Of a stretch of 64,000 bases of DNA, positions 54,416 to 63,478 are shown one piece after another; positions within the stretch are counted from its first letter, which is position 1; the number at the start of each line of letters is the position of its first letter. The stretch is from Paraburkholderia sp. UYCP14C (lineage in GTDB: Bacteria > Pseudomonadota > Gammaproteobacteria > Burkholderiales > Burkholderiaceae), in contig NZ_SELS01000036.1 of NCBI RefSeq assembly GCF_004197395.1, positions 1-64,000 on the forward strand, in the 5' to 3' direction. Below the pieces are notes generated by a model that did not search any database, was not told where the DNA came from, and worked only from the letters and a program-made list of their open reading frames with translations. The position numbers and the translations under genes are program-made.

Positions 54416-54751
54416 ATGCATACGTATATCTTCAAGGACCGTTGCGGCCGTGTTATCCATGTCGAAACTGACGACGAAGGCGAAAACTCAGTCGCTTATC
54501 ACCATGCCGAACCCGTAGGGCGGTTGTCCATCTCGCATGATGATTGTTCCGGCGCCTCGTCAGCCGTTCTGCTTGAGCTCTTTGTCGAGCCTTCATATCG
54601 ACGCAGTGGAATCGCCCACACATTGGTGGCATATGCCTGTGAGGCAGCAGGAAGTCCAATCCGCGTGAGACCACAAATGGCAAGCCAAAGCGACGCGTTT
54701 AGTACGCTTTGTCGCTGCCTTGAATGCGAAGGTCTCTTGCTCCTGCACTGA
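54416..54751 (+). CDS. GNAT-family acetyltransferase
   Basis: About 111 residues starting MHTYIFKDRCGRVIHVETDD. The acetyl-CoA binding motif is LLELFVEPSYRRSGIAHTLV with a following helix AYACEAAG, the core of the GNAT fold. The protein is short, lacking the usual first strand pair, and ends RCLECEGLLLLH. A TTG two codons earlier is also in frame. The ribosome site is poor. The acceptor is unknown. An IS110 relic begins 40 bases later. Confidence 0.65.
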   Translation: MHTYIFKDRCGRVIHVETDDEGENSVAYHHAEPVGRLSISHDDCSGASSAVLLELFVEPSYRRSGIAHTLVAYACEAAGSPIRVRPQMASQSDAFSTLCRCLECEGLLLLH

Positions 54752-54789
54752 TCCATCATCCGCCACTATTTCAGCAGACGAATGTCGTA

Positions 54790-55650
54790 ACGCAATGGAC
54801 CGCCAACCGGCAAGAAACATTCACGGCAAGCAAGCCGGCAGTCCCCTATGCCGATGCACGCGCGAGAAGGTTTCAGCTGATCGAATTCTTCGCAATGTAC
54901 GAGGTCTGCACCGTCGTCATGGAAGCGTGTGCTGGCTCTCATCACATGGCGCGCAAGCTGGCCAGTTTCGGCCACGAGGTGAAGCTGATTTCATCTCAGT
55001 TCGTACGGCCATTCGTGAAATCGAACAAGAACGACTTTGTCGACGCAGAAGCGATCTGCGAAGCCGCAGCGCGTCCAGCAATGCGTTTTCTGACGCCCAA
55101 GACCGAGTCGCAACAGACACTTTCAGTTCTGCACCGCGTGCGTGAATCGATGGTGCGGGACCGTACGAGAACGACCAACCAGATGGATGGCTTCCTGCTT
55201 GAGTCAGGCGTGAGGCTGCCGGTCGGCAAGACCGCCGTTGCGCGACTGCCGGAATTTCTCGATGCGCAAGCATTGCCGCCCCGGCTCATAGCGATTCTCG
55301 AACGCCTCCATGAACACCTCAAGTACCTTGAAAAGCAGATCGGTGAGATTGAACGGGAGCGGGCGCACCAACTCGCCGATGACGACGTTGGGCAACGGCT
55401 CATGAGCATTACTGGGATCGGTCGGATTACCGCGAGCGTGCTTGCCGCAGAAATGGGCAATGGCAGGCAGTACGGATGCAGTCGCGACTTCGCCGCGTCA
55501 GTTGGACTTGTTCCGCGCCAATACAGCACCGGCGGCAGGTCCAACCTCGTCGGGATCAGCCGTCGAGGTGACAAGCACGTCAGATGTCTTCTGGTCCTGT
55601 GCGCCCGAGCCTATCTGACCTTGATCCGCGGCCACCGCGCGCGTCAGCTG
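54790..55650 (+). mobile_element. IS110-family transposase, truncated at both ends
   Basis: The open frame encodes the IS110 core: VVMEACAGSHHMARKLASFG, KSNKNDFVDAEAICEAAARP, LSVLHRVRESMVRDRTRTTN and the transposase_20 region SITGIGRITASVLAAEMGNG, SVGLVPRQYSTGGRSNLVGI. The N-terminal DEDD beginning (usually GIDLAK) is lost and the C-terminus runs into unrelated hydrophobic sequence after RGHRARQ. It is a dead remnant, not close to the IS110 copy at 62191. Confidence 0.8.
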
Positions 55651-55868
55651 CTTCTTTGTCTTTTGCCTTTCTCGTTGCTTGTGCGCTCTATAACGCCTGA
55701 CGTATTAGGTCTGTGTTGTTGGTTGTTGAAAAGGCAGCGACGAGCCGTCGCGTCAGGAGCAACGTGCGCAGTCTACAAACGAGAACACCCGACGTTCCCT
55801 GCTAACGAGGGCAAAGGAACCTCGGCCGCAGTTGCACCATTTTTGATTGTGGCGCCTTACGTCAGCTA

Positions 55869-56159
55869 TCACTGACCGCCTGCCGTGCTGGAGCGCGATG
55901 TTCCGTCTGCGACACCACCATAGCCCGAAACGGTCCCCCGAGTCGTCGCATACTGTGCCGCAACTTTCGCCTGAGCAGCTTGAATGTTCTCGGGGTAATC
56001 AATCCAATCCTGCGGACCATTGCCAGCTTTTTCGAGCTGTACCAGTTCAGCGCGCACTTGCGCACGGCTTACTGGCGACTGGCTGGATTGCGCAAAGGAC
56101 ACAACTGGTGCTGCAGCAACGGCAGCGACAATGACCATTTTGCCAAGCGACTTCATCAT
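55869..56159 (-). CDS. DUF4148 exported small protein
   Basis: A 96-residue protein with a signal peptide (MMKSLGKMVIVAAVAAAPVV, cleavage near SFAQ), then the DUF4148 core VSRAQVRAELVQLEKAG and NIQAAQAKVAAQ, ending in a Gly/Ser-rich tail. It is periplasmic. This family is expanded in Burkholderia; its role is unknown, though many members are induced by stress or host contact. The second ATG (56156) is an equally good start. Downstream of the MarR gene on the same strand. Confidence 0.85.
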   Translation of the reverse strand: MMKSLGKMVIVAAVAAAPVVSFAQSSQSPVSRAQVRAELVQLEKAGNGPQDWIDYPENIQAAQAKVAAQYATTRGTVSGYGGVADGTSRSSTAGGQ

Positions 56160-56242
56160 CTGTGCCTTCGTGATTTTTGCTGATGGCGCGCGACAAGAAG
56201 GATCAAATAACGGTGGGCGACAGCGTCAAGAGCGGCCACCCG

Positions 56243-56731
56243 TCAGACGGCTTCCTGCTTTGCCTCGTCAGGGGCAGCGCCGAGCTCACGGTCAGTCCGG
56301 TTCACCAGAACCTTCAGCATTGCCATGAAATTCTCACGCTCGGACGCGGGCAATGGTTCGAGCATGCGCGCCTGCGCCCGCAACATGGCAGGCCTGACTT
56401 CGTCGAGTAGCGCTTCACCCTCGGCCGTTAGGGTCAGCAACCGCACGCGCCGGTCATCCGGCGAGGCGTTGCGCCGCATCACCCCCCTCTTCTCCAGTCG
56501 GTCGATAACCCCGCCGATGGTCGACGTATCGAAACCAATGGCACGTGAGAGCGAGCGCTGATCGAGTTCAGGGTGGTCATGTACGGTCTGCATTGCTGCG
56601 TATTGCACGGGAGTAATCCCGTAGGCCGACGTCTCATCCAGAAAGATCGCAACGGCCATCTGCTGGAGGCGGCGGATGCAATGGCCGGGTAGCTCGTCAA
56701 GGGGTAAGTCAACGGATCGATCAGCGGTCAT
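56243..56731 (-). CDS. MarR-family regulator
   Basis: A 162-residue winged-helix dimeric repressor. The DNA-binding part is LDQRSLSRAIGFDTSTIGGV with IDRLEKRGVMRRNASPDDRR wing, and flanking helices PGHCIRRLQQMAVAIFLDET and ARMLEPLPASERENFMAMLK form the dimer interface. It is divergent from the MFS gene at 56990, which it probably represses until an aromatic acid ligand binds. Full family length. Confidence 0.88.
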   Translation of the reverse strand: MTADRSVDLPLDELPGHCIRRLQQMAVAIFLDETSAYGITPVQYAAMQTVHDHPELDQRSLSRAIGFDTSTIGGVIDRLEKRGVMRRNASPDDRRVRLLTLTAEGEALLDEVRPAMLRAQARMLEPLPASERENFMAMLKVLVNRTDRELGAAPDEAKQEAV

Positions 56732-56989
56732 GGAAGTATGCCGGACAGGGTAAACACAGATAGAGCATATCGCATTTTATCGGCACACTTTTCGTCAGTA
56801 TGCTGATGATATGTTGACACATCAAATCCGGCGCTTGATTCATCTAATGAAATGACCGACACGTCCCGCTCAGGACGGAGAAGATGACGCGGTCGGGACC
56901 GAATGGGATTTGGGACGCATCGGTGCAACGGCTTCTTTCGCACAAGACAGCGTGACGCCACTCGATTAGCTAATGGACTGGAGAAGATA

Positions 56990-58333
56990 ATGAAGATGGA
57001 TATCAGGGAGACGATCAATCAGGGCGCAATGAGCCGCTTCCAGATTGCTGCGGTCACGATCTGTATCGTGCTCAACATGCTCGACGGATTTGACGTCCTG
57101 GCGATGGCGTTCACGGCATCTTCGATATCTGCCGACTGGCATCTGAACGGAAAGCAGCTCGGCTTGCTACTGAGCGCCGGCCTGTTCGGCATGGCAGGTG
57201 GCTCACTCTTTCTCGCGCCGTGGGCCGATCGCGTTGGACGGCGACCGGTCATCCTGCTTTGCCTCGGGATGATTTCGGGCGGGATGCTGTTGTCCGCCGG
57301 GGCACCCGGCATCGTTTCGCTTGCAGCGCTGCGCGCGATCACGGGTATTGGTATCGGCGGCATGCTCGCGAGCCTGAACGTGATCACCTCCGAATACTCG
57401 TCAAACCGGTGGCGCAGCGCCGCCATCAGTCTGCAGGTAACGGGCTATCCGATCGGGGCGACGATCGGGGGATCGATCGCCGGCGCATTGTTGATGCATT
57501 ACGGCTGGCGCAGCGTCTTCGTGTTCGGGACGCTCGTTACTGCCGTGATGATTCCGTTCGTTCTCGTGCGGCTGCCAGAGTCGCTCGACTTTCTGATCGC
57601 AAAGCGCGGGACCGGCGCACTGACAAAGCTTAATGCGCTGCTCGCAAAATTGGGCCATGAAGCAGTCGCCGAGCTTCCACAGCCACTCACCCCAACAGAT
57701 GGAGCCGCGACGCAGAGTAAATTTCGCAGCTTGTTCGTCGGTTCGCTTGCGCTGCAAACGCTGATGATCTGGGCGTCATTCTTCCTTGTGATGCTCTGCT
57801 TCTACTTTGTACTGAGCTGGACGCCGAAGCTGCTTGTCTCAGCCGGCCTGTCGGCTCAGCAAGGCATCACCGGCGGCGTGCTGCTGAATGTGGGCGGCGT
57901 AGTGGGTGGCGTGCTGTTCGGTTTTATCTCGTCGCGCATCCGCCTCAAGCCGCTGCTGTGGACCAGCCTTGCGCTAACGTCAGCCCTGATGCTGTGCTTT
58001 GGCATGTTTGCCTCGACGCTCACCGTCGCGTTCGTCATCGCCATGCTGATCGGCGCGGGGATCTTCGCATGCATGGCTGGCCTGTATGCGTTCGCCCCCC
58101 TTCTTTATCCGGCCGAAACCCGCGTGACCGGAATGGGCTGGTCGATTGGTATCGGTCGTGTGGGTGCGGTGCTGGCACCGCTGGCGGCGGGGGCCCTGGT
58201 TGATGCGGGCTGGACTACCGGGAGTCTGTACTGCGTCTTCTCCGTGCCCTTGCTGATCGCGATGTTCAGCGTGACGTTACTCGGGCGACAAATCCAGCTG
58301 GCCAAAAGCGCCTCGCAGCCGGCCATGTCTTAA
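56990..58333 (+). CDS. MFS transporter, aromatic acid:H+ symporter type
   Basis: About 447 residues. ATG 56990 has GGAG six bases upstream; the frame extends further but the lead is unlike carriers. The AAHS family marks are MLDGFDVLAMAFTASSISAD in helix 1, LAPWADRVGRRPVILLCLGM in loop 2-3 and GIGIGGMLASLNVITSEYSS. It probably imports an aromatic acid such as a hydroxybenzoate, under control of the divergent MarR protein. No ring-degrading genes follow, so the substrate is unknown. Confidence 0.85.
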   Translation: MKMDIRETINQGAMSRFQIAAVTICIVLNMLDGFDVLAMAFTASSISADWHLNGKQLGLLLSAGLFGMAGGSLFLAPWADRVGRRPVILLCLGMISGGMLLSAGAPGIVSLAALRAITGIGIGGMLASLNVITSEYSSNRWRSAAISLQVTGYPIGATIGGSIAGALLMHYGWRSVFVFGTLVTAVMIPFVLVRLPESLDFLIAKRGTGALTKLNALLAKLGHEAVAELPQPLTPTDGAATQSKFRSLFVGSLALQTLMIWASFFLVMLCFYFVLSWTPKLLVSAGLSAQQGITGGVLLNVGGVVGGVLFGFISSRIRLKPLLWTSLALTSALMLCFGMFASTLTVAFVIAMLIGAGIFACMAGLYAFAPLLYPAETRVTGMGWSIGIGRVGAVLAPLAAGALVDAGWTTGSLYCVFSVPLLIAMFSVTLLGRQIQLAKSASQPAMS

Positions 58334-58744
58334 CCTTGGGTCTGTTGCAGTCCTGACACCGGGAGCGATGACGGCCCCCTCAAAGTTTCGTTGCACTGTG
58401 GCGGCCGGCCACCGCAGGCGCGCCACAGACCGCGTCCAGATACGTCGATGCGATCGTGACGTTCTGCGAACCGCTCGAAAGCTTCCCGTTTCGTGGCGTG
58501 CCGCGCAATGACGGCCTACCCTTGATTTCAATGCATTTGCGACGGCAGGTTGATCTTGGCTCGATGCGGGTTTGCGAGGCGGCCCCGTTAAAATACCTCA
58601 CCCAATCAGACACTTCCTGTCTCCCTGCCTGGCCCCTTCCTTTTTTGATCGACTCGCCGAACTTTTTGCGCGCCGAAGTGCCGCTCGCCCTGCGCCCATC
58701 GGGCGGAACTTGAGTAGCGGCGCACCGATAGAGATCGCTGCGGT
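58334..58744. other. Intergenic, nothing recognised
   Basis: Only weak frames between the MFS gene and the Tn3 relic. Part of the lost Tn3 end is expected here but no terminal repeat was found by eye. Confidence 0.3.
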
Positions 58745-59429
58745 TCAAGCTAGCCGTCGCTGCTTCGCATTCAGGTCGGCGACGCTCGGCAGCAATTGAT
58801 GCGCATAGCGTTCGATCGGGAAATCGAACGTTCCGCGCAGGTTGATACGTTCGAGATGCGTCGGCGCGATGCGCCGCAAGTCGCCCGCCTGAACGGCCTC
58901 TACACTCATCGCCTCTATCTGGTCGACCGCGCGCGGCATGTGGATCGTGTTCCACGCCATCCCCGCATTGGAGAGCAGCGCCAGTGCTGAGGACACCGCC
59001 GCGAGCGTGTCATGGTGCCTGGTCAGTTCCAGTGGAATCTTGCCGATATGGATTGCCCGCTACACCGTATGGACCGCCTCCCCACGATTGAGCACGTGCT
59101 GCAATTCGGCGCGGAAGGCCGCATTGGTGAAGTAGTCGATCAGGTAGATCGTGCGGAATAGCCGCCGCCAATAGCGCCTTGTACCGGTCATAGCTGTCGA
59201 TCGTTTCTCGCCAAGCCCGCCCGAGCCGGATTACAACGCGGTCCGGTAACAGGTAGACCTTACGGGCATAAAGTTCGCGCAGCACGTCAAGTGCGCTAAC
59301 GACGGGATGGACGGTTTGCGCTTCGAACGGCAGGCGGATCAGCCTGGCGAGCATCGCGCGGGCCTGCCCTCCTTTTTGCGAGCAGGCGCGCGTGAACCAG
59401 ACTGCGCCGGCGCCGCGTACGTTGGTCAA
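58745..59429 (-). mobile_element. Tn3-family transposase relic, C-terminal part
   Basis: Minus-strand pieces in two or more frames read GQARAMLARLIRLPFEAQTV, HPVVSALDVLRELYARKVYL, VIRLGRAWRETID and later AVSSALALLSNAGMAWNTIH, DLRRIAPTHLERINLRGTFD. These follow the order of the Tn3 TnpA catalytic and C-terminal regions. Frameshifts near 59010-59160 separate them. It is a decayed transposase. Confidence 0.7.
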
Positions 59430-59503
59430 GCGTTTGGTCGGCCAGCTCGCATACCCTCATGCTGAGTTCTTCGCGCGCCAACGCCGCGTCACGGCTGTTG
59501 GCA

Positions 59504-59800
59504 CAACCTGACAATGACCATGCGAGCCTGCAGCAATGGTTGTGGGCCGTGCCCCTGCGGCAGTCTACGCATCAAATGGGGGAGGTGTGCACAAAGATCG
59601 ATCCCCTCTATGCGATTGGCGTGCATGAAGGCTGGCCGACGCTTTGCAACGACGCCGCTGTGCGGCAATACGCGCGGCGCTGCGCGCGCCGGCCGCCTTC
59701 GATCAGTAAGCGCCTCGAGCAAGGACCGCGCTGGCTGGAAGCAGCCTGCTTCATGCGTTACGCGCTGTGCTTCGCAACCGATCAGCCGCTATCGACGACG
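59504..59800 (+). mobile_element. Tn3-family transposase relic, N-terminal part, inverted
   Basis: The plus strand reads LQQWLWAVPLRQSTHQMGEV, then RQYARRCARRPPSISKRLEQ and WLEAACFMRYALCFATDQPL. This matches the helical N-terminal region (DUF4158-adjacent) of Tn3 transposases. It points opposite to the C-terminal piece 75 bases away, so the element was inverted or two elements collided here. Confidence 0.55.
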
Positions 59801-60011
59801 CCTACCTTATGTCAGTCCACCCCAAGACTGGCAATCTGCTCTTCTCTGATGCGATCGACGAGCCGGAACGTGCCTGTCTGGTGGTGACCATAGGTGTCTG
59901 GGCAAGACGCCCACTGCAGCACAGGCGGCCTACCTGGAGGCGCACTACAAGCGCTTCCTCGAGAAGCAGGCAGAGCGCAGCTCCAAGCTGCGCAATGTAG
60001 CCCTGATCTAG
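59767..60011 (+). pseudogene. Unrecognised gene remnant with frameshift
   Basis: One frame gives DDAYLMSVHPKTGNLLFSDA then IDEPERACLVVTIG; another continues GKTPTAAQAAYLEAHYKRFL then EKQAERSSKLRNVALI and a stop at 60009. Together they look like one protein end with a single shift near 59900. The family is not known to me. Confidence 0.35.
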
Positions 60012-60189
60012 CGGGCTCCAGCGGGGAGCCTGTTGAGGCGGCCACCTCGACATCGTCCGTGCCTGCGAGAATCGCCCACCTATGATGACGGCACGTTACG
60101 GCCTACAGAAAGCTTTCATGCACGAAACGCTCAAGCAATTAAGCATCCACTGGCGACAGGGTGTCGCACTGAGCGTGGGCAAAAACCAT

Positions 60190-60298
60190 TTATAGTGCAC
60201 TGCACAAGCCCGTGCGATCGGTAGGTGCGATCTGACGGTCGTGTTATAGTGCACTGCACAAGCCCCGTCCGATCGGCAGGTGCGATCTGACGACCGCG
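60190..60298 (+). repeat. Two-copy 54-base tandem repeat with internal palindrome
   Basis: A unit starting TTATAGTGCACTGCACAAGC occurs at 60190 and again at 60244, differing at a handful of bases. Each copy has the odd-centred palindrome GTGCA-C-TGCAC and ends near GGTGCGATCTGACG. The doubled unit lies 100-210 bases before the small gene at 60400 and may be a two-site operator with TATAGT as a -10 element. Confidence 0.7.
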
Positions 60299-60399
60299 TC
60301 CGGCGTTGCCGGGTTGCGGACAGACATACCGCTGAAGGTGATTCGACACGCCTGTCAGCTTCGCCCAGTTTCTGTCTACACCATCAAAATGAGGTCCCT

Positions 60400-60555
60400 G
60401 TGAAATACCTTTCCCGCATCGCCGCGTCTGGAGCACTCCTGGTCGTCGCTCTCGGTATCGTCACCTTCGCCCAGATCAAGTTCGCGCCGCAATCCGCAGA
60501 CAACAACCCGGTCGCACGGATCGTTCTGAACGTCGAGTCGCAACTGAACGACTGA
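60400..60555 (+). CDS. 51-residue single-pass membrane protein
   Basis: GTG 60400 has GAGG five bases upstream. The product has one hydrophobic helix (LSRIAASGALLVVALGIVTF) and a short soluble end (KFAPQSADNNPVARIVLNVE). It could also be an uncleaved or cleaved signal sequence. It lies downstream of the 54-base tandem repeat and is followed by a hairpin terminator. Function unknown. Confidence 0.6.
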   Translation: MKYLSRIAASGALLVVALGIVTFAQIKFAPQSADNNPVARIVLNVESQLND

Positions 60556-60597
60556 GCGACTCCACCGCTGTATGTAGCCCGTGCCCCGCAGGCAAAG

Positions 60598-60634
60598 AAA
60601 AACCCGCCTGGCTCGAAAGAGAACTGGCGGGTTT
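60598..60634. terminator. Rho-independent terminator, probably bidirectional
   Basis: AAACCCGCC and GGCGGGTTT are complementary arms around a 17-base loop, with A-rich sequence before and T-containing sequence after. It sits between the converging genes ending at 60555 and 60653. Confidence 0.7.
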
Positions 60635-60652
60635 AAGCTATTCATTTTGGAT

Positions 60653-61015
60653 TCACATATCAGGCGATGGTAACGGAGTTGACGTCTGCTCAGGCTCCTC
60701 CAGCGACCAGTCAGCCTCCACGTCCACGGCATCCAACACCTTGGCCAGGTGACCAATCGCCAATTCGAGACGCTTCATCGTGGCCTCGTGAGACAGGCAA
60801 TCTTCCCCCTTCGACGTTTCGATCATCAGAAACTTGAAGAGCGTGTCGCCACACTGATCCAGCTCACCCCGAAAAGCCTCGAGGGTCGGATATCCCGGCA
60901 CGTACGCAAACTCACCATCGGCATACTTTCTGGCAATCGTCACCTGCGACGGTGTCAGTTCAAGCTTTGACGCGGGCACGGCCTGAGCGGCTTGTTCAGC
61001 CTTGCGTGCCGCCAT
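60653..61015 (-). CDS. Hypothetical 120-residue protein
   Basis: The product starts MAARKAEQAAQAVPASKLEL and continues ARKYADGEFAYVPGYPTLEA, CGDTLFKFLMIETSKGEDCL and a helical AIGHLAKVLDAVD. It is acidic and soluble. There is no ribosome site, but the frame of the broken upstream gene runs into this start, so translation may be coupled or the two may be one gene split by indels. The type is common on mobile or plasmid regions; function unknown. Confidence 0.5.
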   Translation of the reverse strand: MAARKAEQAAQAVPASKLELTPSQVTIARKYADGEFAYVPGYPTLEAFRGELDQCGDTLFKFLMIETSKGEDCLSHEATMKRLELAIGHLAKVLDAVDVEADWSLEEPEQTSTPLPSPDM

Positions 61016-61201
61016 AGAGGAGCGCGTGGCGCGTCACTCGCTTCATCGAGCGCTTCCTGAATCAGGCCATCGTCGTCCCGGAACATACCCCTTCATCTGC
61101 TCAACCGTTTCGAGCGAATCGACCGCGCCAATCAGCTCCCCGGCCACTTCCTTCCAGTTCACCGCAGGGACGGCAACATTCTCGACAGATTTCGTGTTCA
61201 T
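61016..61201 (-). pseudogene. Small hypothetical gene, frameshifted
   Basis: From ATG 61201 (GAGGAAGG upstream) the product starts MNTKSVENVAVPAVNWKEVA and reads to VEQMKG. Taking out one G of the run GGGG (complement of 61088-61091) continues it as MFRDDDGLIQEALDEASDAP, which is far more protein-like than the present frame. It directly precedes the 60653-61015 gene. Confidence 0.5.
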
Positions 61202-61319
61202 AGTGCCTTCCTCGTCGTTTATTTGGCCTTGGCGTGGACGAATTTCCACGCTGACGTACAGGCACCTGGCGACCTACCCGGAGGCTACATCTAACCCAGT
61301 TTACGGAGTTTGCCCGGAA

Positions 61320-61523
61320 GAAGTGAAGCGCAATCGAGGCATTAAGATAGTCCAGGTTATCGCACCACGCCTTGCCCCAGAAGGTCTTCGCAATGGCCCC
61401 GCGATATGGCGCGATGGGCGACAGCGTCTTGCCAGCCTTGATCGCTCTCGCGACCAGCTGTTCCGCTTTTTTCCAACGCTCGGCCACCGGGACGTAAGGT
61501 TTCCATCCCCCGTAGTCAGCCAT
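61320..61523 (-). pseudogene. SWIM zinc-finger protein N-terminal fragment
   Basis: From 61523 the frame reads MADYGGWKPYVPVAERWKKA, then AIAKTFWGKAWCDNLD. This is the highly conserved start of bacterial SWIM zinc-finger family proteins, often near a DEAD/SNF2 helicase. It diverges after about 68 residues where the family continues for several hundred; the zinc ligands are lost. Truncated. Confidence 0.6.
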
Positions 61524-61742
61524 CTGCGTTCGACCGAGGGCCAGCAGGTTCAACCCGGTGGACACACCCATCTCTTAAGCCCCTTGACGTAGCCACGCCG
61601 ATCGCGCGTGGCCGTCCCCGCGGCGCACGCTGACTCGAAGGATTCAGCCCCAGGCTTCTATGAGCAGGAAGTTGTCAAGGCCTTTCACGCGAACTGACTC
61701 ACGAATCACATTGGCCAGGTCCCATCGGGCGGCTCCGTAAAG

Positions 61743-61814
61743 AAGCGCCGTAGCGGGGGGTCAAGGGCCAGGGCGAAGCCCTGAGCGCAGCGACCCTTGA
61801 CCCCCCGCTACGGC
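61743..61814. repeat. Perfect 23-base inverted repeat with inner hairpin
   Basis: Arms 61743-61765 and 61792-61814 are exactly complementary (starting GCGCCGTAGCGGGGGGTCAA). The 26-base loop contains a second stem, GGGC-GAA-GCCC. The stretch 61572-62190 otherwise has no gene. It may be a strong terminator, or an element end or folded recombination site of the att type. Confidence 0.7.
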
Positions 61815-62190
61815 GCAATAGGCTGGCCGAGGCTGGCGAGCGCAGGTTATTGCGTTCGCCAGCCCTACAGGCGTATTTCGGCCCCGCGTGTTCCGGCGGA
61901 GTTTGATCAGTCGTCAACCATTGCTGCGATCCATTCGACGTCCGTCTGGTCTGAAGCCAAATCCGGCGCGTGAGACTTGACGTCACACAGACTTCTATCC
62001 GCTGGTACGTGGGCCAGCCTCATCCGGTATGCGCGTTGCGCCGACATCATCATCAGCGGGAACATGCCCCATCTCAAAAAATCGGTTGCATGAGCAACCC
62101 GCCTGGGGCACGGGCATGTTCGCTTCAGGGCCGATGCACCTCCCATGACTCGTCCAACGGATTTCCCCTGATCCAGGGCGCGAGGGGAGC

Positions 62191-63388
62191 TTAAGCGGAC
62201 TTCAACTGTGCTCCCGCAGGGATGACGCCGTCCTTCAGGTAGCGCCACAGCGCGATCGCCAGGCGTCGCGCCACCGCCACGATTGCGATGCGCCGCGCGC
62301 GGCGGTTCGGGCCGGTGCCCTGCGTGCGCTGGTTGAACCACTGCGTCAGTGCGCTGCCGGGCTGGTGGCGCAGCCAGCACCACGCCATCTCGACCAGCAG
62401 GGCACGCACCCGCCGGTTACCCTGCCGGCTGATGCCCTGGTCAGTCTGGCTCTCGCCGCTGTCCCAGGGCTGCGGCACCAGCCCGACGCACGCGCCCACC
62501 TGGCGCCGGTTGCTGAACTCCCGCCAGAACAACTCGAGCGCGAGGCGTGACGCGCCCACTTCGCCAATTCCCTTCAGGCGCGCCAGGTCATCGCTTCGCT
62601 TGCGCGCGGGCGCCGGCACGTTCGCCTGTCGCGTCTTCTCGAGGGCGGCGAGCTGCTGCTGCGCCAGCGCCAGCCGTTCGCACTCGCGCAGCAGGCGCTC
62701 ACGCAGCTCGGGCGGCAGCGGCGTGCCGTCATGACACCGCACCTCATCGCGGGCGAGCCGGCTGGCGAAGGCATGGTGACCGACCTTCATCGCGGGCGAG
62801 CCGGCTGGCGAAGGCATGGTGACCGACCTCATCCCAGCAGCCGAGCGTGACCAGCAGTTTGCGCATCCGGTCGCGATGCTGCTGGACTTCCTTCTGCAGT
62901 TCGCCGCGATCGCGCATCAGCTGGCGCGACGCCTCGTCCTGCGGCGACGGCACGTGCACCACATGCATGCGGTCGCGCTCGCCGCGCAGCCACGCACGCA
63001 GGTTGGTGACCAGTTTGATGACATCGAGCCGGTCGGTCTTCGCGCGCCGCTGGTGGCGTTCGACCGGAATGCTCGCCGGATCGACGACGTAGCACTCGAT
63101 GCCGCGCGCCTGCAGCGCGCGACAGATCCAGAACGCGTCCTGGCCGGCTTCGTAGCTCACGACGGTCCGCACGCCCGCCGGCAGCGACCACTTCTCCTTG
63201 TGCGCCTCGATCAGGTCCAGCACCGCCTGCAGGCGGGCGGCGGCCTGCGGCTGCGCGACCGTGTGCACGGCGGGCTTCTCGTGCCCGCCGTCGTGCAGCG
63301 CGACCTTCCAGCTTGCTGCGGCCAGCTCGAGTGATACTGCCAGCACCAGTTCCTCACTACCCGTCGTGAACGTCTGATCCGTGCGCAT
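62191..63388 (-). mobile_element. IS110-family element, transposase split by a duplication
   Basis: The N-terminal part (from 63388) has the RuvC-like DEDD beginning with LVLAVSLELAAASWKVALHD, YEAGQDAFWICRALQARGIE and KTDRLDVIKLVTNLRAWLRG. The C-terminal part has LARLKGIGEVGASRLALELF, ACVGLVPQPWDSGESQTDQG and ISRQGNRRVRALLVEMAWCW. A 43-base tandem duplication at 62744-62829 breaks the frame between them. Without it the two join as DEVGHHAFASRLARDEVRCH. Otherwise the transposase is full length, about 385 residues. Confidence 0.82.
62744..62829 (+). repeat. 43-base perfect tandem duplication inside IS110 transposase
   Basis: TCATCGCGGGCGAGCCGGCT starts each copy, at 62744 and 62787. The two 43-base copies are identical by eye. 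Because 43 is not a multiple of three, the duplication shifts the transposase frame. Confidence 0.85.
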
Positions 63389-63478
63389 GATGCTCTCCTC
63401 GTAGCAGGTTCGACCGACTGATTTTATGACTCAGTTCGACCGCAGAAGGCCCTGATTCATAGGCTCAAGCGCCGCGTC

